DNA of 12,666 nucleotides, taken from contig CAZKDA010000137.1 in NCBI GenBank assembly GCA_964551455.1, positions 1 through 12,666 of the forward strand, written 5' to 3'. The notes under the pieces are model-generated. The model saw nothing but the letters and a program-made list of their open reading frames with translations, searched no databases and was not told the origin of the DNA. The translations under genes and the position numbers were made by a program. The DNA is from JAHDHW01 sp964551455. GTDB lineage: Bacteria; Bacteroidota; Bacteroidia; Chitinophagales; Saprospiraceae. This document shows, one piece after another, positions 5,972-11,895 of this stretch (position 1 is its first letter; every line of letters starts with the position of its first letter).

Positions 5972-6220
5972 TTATTCCTTATACCCCTGAACCAGCAGCG
6001 CGATCCTGTTTTTCAAAACTTCTATGAAACCCTTTTCAATTTCAAAGGTCATTTTTTCGCCGTTTTCTTTTATCAATCTCACTTTGCCTTCTCCCAGAGC
6101 GGATACGATGGGAGCGTGGTTGTTGAGTACTTCAAACTGTCCGCTAACACCCGGCACCTTAACCGAGGTAATGTTGCCTTCAAAAATTTCCTTGTCAGGA
6201 GTTAATACGGAAATCTGCAT
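5972..6220 (-). CDS. atpC: F1Fo ATP synthase epsilon subunit, short form
   Basis: This is the epsilon subunit of the F1 central stalk, which binds gamma and couples rotation to the catalytic head. The 82-residue product covers only the N-terminal beta-sandwich: MQISVLTPDKEIFEGNITSVKVPGVSGQFEVLNNHAPIVSALG is the classical opening, and it ends after LKNRIALLVQGYKE. Escherichia coli epsilon has about 139 residues and adds a C-terminal pair of helices that can block rotation. Those are absent, so that form of self-inhibition is presumably missing. Short epsilons are common in Bacteroidota, and the clean stop codon argues against a frameshift. It lies 69 bp after atpD on the same strand and is almost certainly cotranscribed. 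Identification is firm. Confidence 0.93.
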   Translation of the reverse strand: MQISVLTPDKEIFEGNITSVKVPGVSGQFEVLNNHAPIVSALGEGKVRLIKENGEKMTFEIEKGFIEVLKNRIALLVQGYKE

Positions 6221-6229
6221 GTTAAAAAG

Positions 6230-6257
6230 TTTAAAGTTGCTGGTTTAAAGTTGCTGG
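6230..6257. repeat. Perfect 14-bp tandem duplication in the atpD-atpC gap
   Basis: TTTAAAGTTGCTGG occurs twice head to tail (6230-6243 and 6244-6257), with TTTG following as the start of a third copy. It lies in the 69-bp gap just upstream of the atpC start codon, so in the mRNA it would sit in the atpC leader. It may be neutral slippage, or it may affect translation of atpC relative to atpD. Confidence 0.8.
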
Positions 6258-6289
6258 TTTGTGGTCACACTCCATACTTCATCATTCCA

Positions 6290-7807
6290 CTAATTGCCGG
6301 CTTCTGCCAACAGTTTTTTACCTGCTTCGATAACATCGTCAATCGTTCCTTTCAGGTTGAAAGCCGCTTCGGGGTATTGATCCACTTCTCCGTCGAGTAT
6401 CATGTTGAACCCACGTATGGTTTCTTCGATCGGCACCAGCACTCCGGCCAATCCGGTAAACTGTTCAGCCACATGGAAGGGTTGTGAAAGGAAACGCTGG
6501 ATTCGTCGTGCGCGGTGAACCACCAGTTTGTCTTCTTCCGAAAGTTCTTCCATGCCGAGGATGGCGATGATGTCTTGCAATTCGTTGTATCGCTGGAGGA
6601 TATTTTTCACTTTTTCTGCGGTGTTGTAATGCTCATCGCCGATAATCTGCGGATCGAGGATGCGGGATGTGGAATCCAGTGGATCCACGGCCGGATAAAT
6701 ACCCAGCGAAGCGATCTTACGGCTCAATACCGTCGTAGCGTCGAGGTGGGCAAAGGTCGTGGCCGGCGCAGGGTCTGTCAAGTCGTCAGCAGGAACATAA
6801 ACGGCCTGAACCGAAGTGATCGAGCCTCGTTTGGTAGAAGTGATCCGCTCCTGCATGATTCCCATTTCGGTAGCCAGCGTAGGCTGATAACCCACCGCTG
6901 AAGGCATACGTCCAAGCAGCGCCGATACTTCGGAACCCGCTTGCGTAAACCGGAAAATATTGTCAATAAAGAAAAGAATGTCACGACCGCCTGTCGGGTC
7001 GCTGAGGTCGCCATCGCGATAATATTCTGCAATTGTCAACCCGGATAAAGCCACACGGGCGCGGGCGCCGGGAGGTTCGTTCATCTGGCCGAATACCAGC
7101 GTAGCCTGGGATTCCTGAAGGGCTTTCATATCTACTTTTGATAAATCCCAGCCGCCTTCTTCCATGCTCTTTTTGAATTCAGCGCCGTATTTGATCACAT
7201 TCGATTCGATCATCTCACGGAGCAGGTCGTTTCCTTCACGGGTTCTTTCGCCGACGCCTGCAAACACGGAAATACCTTCGTATCCTTTTGCAATGTTGTT
7301 GATCAGTTCCATGATCAAAACGGTCTTACCAACACCGGCTCCGCCGAACAATCCGATCTTTCCTCCTTTCGGATAGGGTTCGATCAGGTCGATCACCTTG
7401 ATGCCGGTGTAGAGGATTTCGGTTTCGGTTGACAAATCTTCATAGATCGGAGGTTTGCGGTGGATGGGGTAGGCGTTTTTGTCTTTTATTACTTCGCCAA
7501 TACCGTCGATAGCCTGACCGACTACGTTGAAAAGCCTTCCTTTGATCACATCGCCGACAGGCATTGTTATCGTTTTCCCGGTGTCGATTACTTCCATTCC
7601 GCGAGTAAGCCCGTCAGTAGCGTCCATGGCTACAGTCCTTACGCTGTCTTCTCCGAGGTGTTGCTGGCATTCGAGGATGAGTTCTTCGCCGCTTTCCCTT
7701 TTTACGATAAGTGCGTTTAAAATTTCAGGTAATTCCGCATCAGCGCCGGTGAAACTCACGTCCACAACTGGTCCGATGATCTGACTTATACGACCGATAT
7801 TTGCCAT
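6290..7807 (-). CDS. atpD: F1Fo ATP synthase beta subunit
   Basis: The catalytic subunit of the F1 head: three copies alternate with alpha and make ATP from ADP and phosphate, driven by rotation of gamma. The 505 residues carry the Walker A loop GGAGVGKT (155-162), GVGERTREGND with the catalytic glutamate E187, the Walker B strand ILFFIDNIFRF, GYQPTLATEMG, the adenine-pocket region and MEELSEEDKLVV, the equivalent of the DELSEED lever. The protein is about 45 residues longer than the Escherichia coli one. Part of this is an insertion after residue 200 (YGAEFKKSMEEGGWDLSKVDM), which is usual in Bacteroidota. atpC follows. The genes for alpha, gamma, delta and the Fo subunits are not in the window, so the complex is encoded at two or more sites. 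The start MANIGRI fits the family. Identification is firm. Confidence 0.98.
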   Translation of the reverse strand: MANIGRISQIIGPVVDVSFTGADAELPEILNALIVKRESGEELILECQQHLGEDSVRTVAMDATDGLTRGMEVIDTGKTITMPVGDVIKGRLFNVVGQAIDGIGEVIKDKNAYPIHRKPPIYEDLSTETEILYTGIKVIDLIEPYPKGGKIGLFGGAGVGKTVLIMELINNIAKGYEGISVFAGVGERTREGNDLLREMIESNVIKYGAEFKKSMEEGGWDLSKVDMKALQESQATLVFGQMNEPPGARARVALSGLTIAEYYRDGDLSDPTGGRDILFFIDNIFRFTQAGSEVSALLGRMPSAVGYQPTLATEMGIMQERITSTKRGSITSVQAVYVPADDLTDPAPATTFAHLDATTVLSRKIASLGIYPAVDPLDSTSRILDPQIIGDEHYNTAEKVKNILQRYNELQDIIAILGMEELSEEDKLVVHRARRIQRFLSQPFHVAEQFTGLAGVLVPIEETIRGFNMILDGEVDQYPEAAFNLKGTIDDVIEAGKKLLAEAGN

Positions 7808-7859
7808 AATTTATACTATAAAATTTGTTGAGTGCTAAGAGGTTTTTCAAAAATCGGTG

Positions 7860-7889
7860 CAAAGATAATCGTTTTGAATAATAAACAAA
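7860..7889 (-). promoter_or_regulatory. atpD promoter, Bacteroidota-type -33/-7 boxes
   Basis: On the minus strand TTTG (7886-7889) is followed after 18 bp by TATCTTTG (7860-7867). Both boxes match the phylum's primary-sigma consensus (TTTG, about 19 bp, TAnnTTTG). A transcript starting about seven bases downstream would give atpD a leader of roughly 45 nt. This is the best promoter in the window and supports atpD-atpC as a unit of its own. Confidence 0.75.
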
Positions 7890-7990
7890 GGAATTTTTTG
7901 TCCTTTCATCCATTGTCAAAATAAACCAGGGATCCGAATTTTCCTGTTCATTCAAAATACCTTGAACGCTCACAAAAACGCATAACCGAT

Positions 7991-8125
7991 TCAATCCACT
8001 TTTCCCGGAAATATCTTTTTAACAATGGCTCCTTCGCAGGTATCGAGGGCAAGAAAATAAAGGCCGGAAGTAACAACAGGAAGGTAAAGAATATTGCCTG
8101 AAACATTCGTTTCGAATAGCTTACT
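7991..8125 (-). pseudogene. Probable remnant of a type IX secretion sorting domain
   Basis: The minus-strand frame ending at the TGA at 7991 reads SKLFETNVSGNILYLPV, then VTSGLYFLALDTCEG, then AIVKKIFPGKVD. The pattern of a hydrophobic strand, LP..TSGLYFL.L, a Gly turn and a C-terminal KKIF is how Por secretion type A sorting tails end, and these lie at the extreme C-terminus of secreted proteins in this phylum. Upstream of about 8125 the frame stays open to 8224 but loses the usual first half (YPNPF and the GR.V strand), and I cannot recover it in other frames. I read this as the tail of a decayed cargo gene. A short chance similarity is the alternative. Confidence 0.4.
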
Positions 8126-8220
8126 GAGGGGCGGGCATAATATGCCGCGAACTGTGTGACGCCTGTCCGCATTAAACGTAGAATTCGAGGCACACAGGCA
8201 GGCTGCAAGCGTTAGCCTCA

Positions 8221-8290
8221 ACATTCATTCCCGATTTCATCGTCCCGTTTTTTCGAGAAAAAGCGGGATTCGCTACGCTTCGACATTCAT
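8221..8290. repeat. Palindromic mini-element E3 flanked by ACATTCAT
   Basis: The unit at 8229-8282 starts TCCCGATTTCATCG, carries a hairpin at 8244-8267 (CCCGTTTTTT, loop CGAG, AAAAAGCGGG with one G-T pair) and ends GGGATTCGCTACGCTTCG. The eight-mer ACATTCAT lies immediately on both sides (8221-8228 and 8283-8290). It is nearly identical to E2 at 58-106 in the same orientation. The loop differs: CTCG in E2 and CGAG here, which are reverse complements. Confidence 0.65.
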
Positions 8291-8338
8291 CATTTAATCA
8301 CTCCTCCTCCCATTGCCTAAAATTATTTCCGGACATTC

Positions 8339-9178
8339 CTATTCGATCAAATGTTTTTCGGCGGCTTGCAGAACCGACCTGTCGTTGTCGGCCAGGTGGA
8401 CAAAAGCGATCAGGCGGCAATCTTCGGCTTTCCAGTTTGTCGGCAGGGTAAAACTAAATTCCTTTGAGATCAATTCTCCGGCGGGTAGCGTGTCGGCTAT
8501 TCTATCGCCATCGAAAGCGGTCAGGCTTTTCCTCAAAACGTGGTTATGTTCATAATCATCGATGATGCCATCGCCGGGAACGATCTGGGTATCTATGATT
8601 TTGCTTTCCGTAATGAACACCGAAAGATTCAAAGCCTGGTCGATATTTTCAAAAGCCTGGGTGAAAATACGCAAGGTCAGCCGTCGTTCCAGGGGATTCC
8701 AACTGTGGTCGATTTCCAGCGCTACGGGAGCCATTTCCTCCATTTCCGAGGCGATGTATCCTGCCCATGCTGCTGCGGTTTCCAATTGAAGATCGGGCTG
8801 TCCGGGAAATAATTTCCGGTTGATCACTCCGGTAGGAAAACCTTCGGGGATGCCCAGAAAGTTGAGCAGCTTTTCACCTTCCTCCGTCCTGAAATCATAC
8901 TGGCTTTGGTTGTAAGGCGCTGCCAAAGAGCCGGCATGTATGGAAACGGCAACCAGGCGTTCGCCGTGGATCGATTGTAAATTCTGTATCTCGTAGCTTC
9001 CCGCCGGGCATTGCACACAACGAACGCCCGAAAACTCCTCGATCAGCACCCGCTTGTCCTGCGGTGTTAAAACCACTGTGTCGTCATCTCCGCAGGATAA
9101 ACATTTGACAAGCGGCATCTTTTCCATACAAGAAGCCAGAATAATGATGAGTATTAAAAATGTAAAATTTCGTTTCAT
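8339..9178 (-). CDS. Omp28-related lipoprotein with thioredoxin-like CxxC
   Basis: A 279-residue envelope lipoprotein. The signal MKRNFTFLILIIILASC gives a good lipobox (Leu-Ala-Ser-Cys17). After a short linker, VLIEEFSGVRCVQCPAG (45-60) carries C54-V-Q-C57 in the position of a thioredoxin active site, and GIPEGFPTGVINR near 130-142 supplies the cis-proline-type loop. This is how Omp28-related proteins of Bacteroidota look. The C-terminal half (about 165-279) has alternating beta strands without known motifs. A second pair, KCLSC (C26 and C29), sits between the lipid anchor and the fold. The partner and substrate are unknown; thiol exchange at the outer membrane is an inference. It follows the DUF6029-like gene on the same strand after a 196-bp gap that holds a repeat, so cotranscription is uncertain. 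Confidence 0.85.
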   Translation of the reverse strand: MKRNFTFLILIIILASCMEKMPLVKCLSCGDDDTVVLTPQDKRVLIEEFSGVRCVQCPAGSYEIQNLQSIHGERLVAVSIHAGSLAAPYNQSQYDFRTEEGEKLLNFLGIPEGFPTGVINRKLFPGQPDLQLETAAAWAGYIASEMEEMAPVALEIDHSWNPLERRLTLRIFTQAFENIDQALNLSVFITESKIIDTQIVPGDGIIDDYEHNHVLRKSLTAFDGDRIADTLPAGELISKEFSFTLPTNWKAEDCRLIAFVHLADNDRSVLQAAEKHLIE

Positions 9179-9230
9179 TATTGAAAAGAATTGTTTTTAG
9201 ACAAAAAGTGTGTGGGTAGAATTAATAGCT

Positions 9231-9297
9231 TATTTTTCAACCACAAAAGGAACATCTTGGATCCCGAAGCAGTCGGGAAAAGATAACAAAAGAAACC
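9231..9297. repeat. Copy B of the dispersed repeat, inverted
   Basis: Read on the minus strand this matches 4352-4412: a shared 33-nt core (9250-9282 against 4362-4394, two mismatches), then CTTTTGTGGTT against CTTTGTGGTT. The right-hand arm of copy A (ACCACAAAAGAAAC and CAAAGGGAACAAAAG) is missing here, so copy B looks truncated. It lies between the Omp28-like and DUF6029-like genes. Confidence 0.6.
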
Positions 9298-9374
9298 AAT
9301 TGTATTCTTTTCCTAAGACTGGCTTTGTTCAACAAAACCTTGCTTACCATTGAAATTGTCAAAGAACCAAAAAA

Positions 9375-11075
9375 TTAAAACGTGGAATTTACCGTCATCT
9401 TCACGCCGCTGAAAGCCGGTTCCAGCCTGCAAATACCACCTGTACAGACGATCCCTTCAACCTGTTTGACATAGCTCAATGAAAAGCGGTTGGCTTTAAA
9501 TGTATAGAAAATATCAAATCGCGGATAATGGATTTTCAACTTTTCGCCGTTGCTGCCATTTGGGATTTCTTCCTTGTCGGGGTTGGGGCGGATGTTGAAC
9601 ATATCCGAAGCAGTGAAAGTCCAATGCGGCGCTATGGTAAACTCCGCCAGCCCGAAGAGCCAGCTTCCGAAATCTTCTTCGGTATCCATATACTGCATTT
9701 CGACCCTCAGCGATTTTTTGCGGTCGAATTTGTACAATACGTCCAGGTAAGGTGTGATGGTTTCAACGATCGGTTTGCCGGGTTTCACTTCGTAGAGTTC
9801 CTGGTTGTAATGCTGCAACTGAACGCCGCCGATGAGTTGCCAGCTTCGATTTGGTTTCCAGGTCACTTCTGTATAAATTTCATTATAATATAAAGCCGTA
9901 TCCCGCGCCAATTGGTAATCGTAAGAATTTTTTCCCAGCCCTCTGATGTGAGAAACGTTGACATTGAAATTCCATTTGCGGTTGGGCGAATAGGTGAAAT
10001 CGCCCTGGAAAGCCCATTCGCCCAATTCCTGCGTAGCCGCCTGGTAACGCGCCGTAAGCCGGTAGGTATTGATCCGGGACATCGGAGGGATAAAGCCCAT
10101 CATACCCTGGTTGAGCGTTACGAAGGGATCGGTTCGGAGCTTGAACTTTTCGGTTCGTTTTGCTTCGATGGTGGCTCCGAAGCCTTTCTTTGCGTAGCTC
10201 AGCGATGTGTATAAAACCGAGCCGTCGTCGGAGGCCAGTTTCCCGATTGAAGTAGAAGAATCACGGTTCGTTTTGATGGCATCGGGATCGAAATACTGCT
10301 CTGCGGTTTTGTAAGCCCCTTCCACGTACCAACTGAAATTTCCAATGGTCAGGGTATTGTAAGCCGAAAATGCAAAGGTGTTATATTTTGCGCCGATGCT
10401 GTCGCTGATATGGTAGGTATTGATGGTATTCACAATGGTATTCATCGTTACATCATCGATGGTGCGATTCATCACGCCGATGCCGGGAGCGAGCGACCAG
10501 TTGGTGTTTTCTCCTCCGGTGATGAAACCGTCGATGCTTCCTCCTTTGATGATCGCGCCGTAACTGTCGAACTGCCTTTTTTGCTTTCCGGTGAATACTT
10601 TCACTTTCCAGTCTTCGGTGAGATCGTAGGTGAGGCGAAGGCCGAACAAGGCATTGTCGATCAGCAAGGGCCGTTGTTCAAAAGCCCGGAAAATGATCCC
10701 GCTGCCGATCTGGTCGTACAGGTACCCGGCGGAGATCCCCAGTTTGTTGATATTTTTTCTGACGTACCAATTGCCGATGCCCTGTGCAGAATACGAGCCT
10801 TGGGGGTTGAGCAGGTTGGAATTGTTGAACAAGTCGAACCGTACACCCACATCGAAGCCCCAGTTGCTGTAATTCAATTGGAGCCAGGCATCTGCGCCAA
10901 ACAATTGATGATCGTATTGGGGGGTGTTGGTTGCGCCGATCCGTGTGTCTTCCATGAAAAAATTTCCATTGGATTCAAGGCTCCCGGAGAGTTTGCTTCC
11001 ATCCTCCTGTGCAAAACCGGACAGGCTGGCGAACAGAAACAACAGGCAACCAATTGCAATTTTGAAGGTTTTCAT
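9375..11075 (-). CDS. Outer-membrane beta-barrel protein, DUF6029-like
   Basis: From the ATG at 11075 this gives 566 residues with a clean signal peptide (MKTFKIAIGCLLFLFASLSGFAQ, cleaved after GFA). An in-frame ATG at 11108 would add MACQNKAKSFQ; I prefer the later start because the signal then begins with the Met-Lys typical of exported proteins. The mature part is an almost unbroken series of amphipathic strands with aromatic girdles, and it ends in Phe (VKMTVNSTF), as outer-membrane barrels do. The opening KLSGSLESNGNFFMEDTRIGA, WYVRKNINKLGISAGYLYDQIGSGIIFRAFEQRPLLIDNAL (about 120-160), and a late CTGGICR (Cys544 and Cys549) fit the uncharacterised DUF6029 family as I recall it. The two cysteines could form a disulfide. 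The gene diverges from the exported thioredoxin at 11293. Function is unknown. Confidence 0.8.
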   Translation of the reverse strand: MKTFKIAIGCLLFLFASLSGFAQEDGSKLSGSLESNGNFFMEDTRIGATNTPQYDHQLFGADAWLQLNYSNWGFDVGVRFDLFNNSNLLNPQGSYSAQGIGNWYVRKNINKLGISAGYLYDQIGSGIIFRAFEQRPLLIDNALFGLRLTYDLTEDWKVKVFTGKQKRQFDSYGAIIKGGSIDGFITGGENTNWSLAPGIGVMNRTIDDVTMNTIVNTINTYHISDSIGAKYNTFAFSAYNTLTIGNFSWYVEGAYKTAEQYFDPDAIKTNRDSSTSIGKLASDDGSVLYTSLSYAKKGFGATIEAKRTEKFKLRTDPFVTLNQGMMGFIPPMSRINTYRLTARYQAATQELGEWAFQGDFTYSPNRKWNFNVNVSHIRGLGKNSYDYQLARDTALYYNEIYTEVTWKPNRSWQLIGGVQLQHYNQELYEVKPGKPIVETITPYLDVLYKFDRKKSLRVEMQYMDTEEDFGSWLFGLAEFTIAPHWTFTASDMFNIRPNPDKEEIPNGSNGEKLKIHYPRFDIFYTFKANRFSLSYVKQVEGIVCTGGICRLEPAFSGVKMTVNSTF

Positions 11076-11292
11076 TTGAAAAGATTTAGCTTTGTTTTGA
11101 CAAGCCATCAGAATATGTTTTCTTTTTTTGCGTTTTCACAAATGTTCTAAAGTTGGCCGGTTTAAACTTTACGCTTATTTTTACAACCGAAAGTCGAAAT
11201 TAGAGCGTTTTTCCCAAACCGGAAAAGATAAGTTTCAAAATGTTCAAAACGAGTCAATAAAATCTACCCTGTTTTTTTCAAAATTTTAAAAA

Positions 11293-11790
11293 ATGAAAAT
11301 AATTAAACTCCTTACTTTTTTTGCGCTGGTGTTGTTTTCCTTCGGGCTGTTCGCCCAGAATGCGCTTCCTTCCGTCGATGTGAAAACGCTCGATGGAAAA
11401 TCGACCAACATTACTGAAATATGCGGTGATACCGATCTGACCATTATCAGCTTTTGGGCAACCTGGTGCTCGCCTTGTAAAAGAGAACTGGACGCTGTTG
11501 CTGACCTGTACGATGATTGGAAAGCCGACTACAACGTGAAGCTCGTGGCAGTCACCATCGACAATGCCCGGAATCTGACCAAAGTCGGGCCGATGGTAGA
11601 AACCAAAGGCTGGGAATACACCATCCTCTCCGACGTCAATGAAGACCTCAAACGCGCCATGAACGTCCAAACCGTGCCCCATACTTTCCTGGTGGACAAA
11701 GGTTGCAATATCGTCTGGACGCACACCGGCTACTCTCCCGGTGACGAATACGAACTGGAAGATGTGTTGAAGGAAAAGTCTGGGAAATAG
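11293..11790 (+). CDS. Exported TlpA-family thiol-disulfide oxidoreductase
   Basis: A periplasmic thioredoxin-like protein of 165 residues. The signal peptide MKIIKLLTFFALVLFSFGLFA precedes the mature start QNALPSVDVKTLDGKS, the common opening of TlpA/ResA-type proteins. The active site is W58-C59-S60-P61-C62 in IISFWATWCSPCKRE. The cis-proline P129 lies in NVQTVPHTFLVD, and the C-terminal strand and helix are complete. Further cysteines are C44 and C138. Proteins of this kind reduce or exchange disulfides outside the cytoplasm; the substrate is not evident from sequence. The opposite-strand barrel gene starts 217 bp away, so the two share an intergenic control region. A long antisense frame over this gene is ignored because the sense frame carries all the motifs. 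Identification to family is firm. Confidence 0.93.
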   Translation: MKIIKLLTFFALVLFSFGLFAQNALPSVDVKTLDGKSTNITEICGDTDLTIISFWATWCSPCKRELDAVADLYDDWKADYNVKLVAVTIDNARNLTKVGPMVETKGWEYTILSDVNEDLKRAMNVQTVPHTFLVDKGCNIVWTHTGYSPGDEYELEDVLKEKSGK

Positions 11791-11809
11791 TTCCACGCAG
11801 TCATTTATC

Positions 11810-11856
11810 AAACAAAACCCCGGATATTCAAATATGGAATATCCGGGGTTTTGTTT
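11810..11856. terminator. Bidirectional terminator between tlpA-like gene and fic
   Basis: A perfect 20-bp stem (11810-11829 against 11837-11856) with a seven-base loop. The GC core CCCCGG sits above A-runs on the left and TTTTGTTT on the right, so a T-rich tail appears in both reading directions. It starts 20 bp after the TlpA-like stop and lies 40 bp from the fic stop, exactly where converging transcripts should end. Confidence 0.85.
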
Positions 11857-11895
11857 ATCCGAACACTATAATACGCCGCAAACGCTTTTGATGCT

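Larger units (their letters stand above)
7808..8338. other. 531-bp spacer upstream of atpD
   Basis: No intact gene is convincing. From left to right it holds the atpD leader and promoter (about 7808-7889), an AT-rich stretch with nothing I recognise (7890-7990), a stretch resembling the end of a type IX sorting domain (7991-8125), a weak inverted repeat CTGTGTG/CACACAG (8152-8197), the palindromic element E3 with its flanking repeats (8221-8290), and 48 bp of plain sequence before the Omp28-like gene ends. Confidence 0.6.

Noticed and set aside
7948..8208. 86-codon minus-strand frame with a hydrophobic centre, as a small membrane protein
   Set aside because: It overlaps the frame that reads like a sorting-domain tail, and its charged, Arg-rich ends look like an out-of-frame translation.
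10410..11150. 246-codon plus-strand open frame antisense to the barrel gene
   Set aside because: The opposite strand encodes a signal peptide and regular beta-barrel strands; this frame has no recognisable features and is a codon-bias shadow.
11278..11811. 177-codon minus-strand open frame over the TlpA-like gene
   Set aside because: The plus strand has a signal peptide, WCSPC and the cis-proline loop, while the antisense frame shows no motif.
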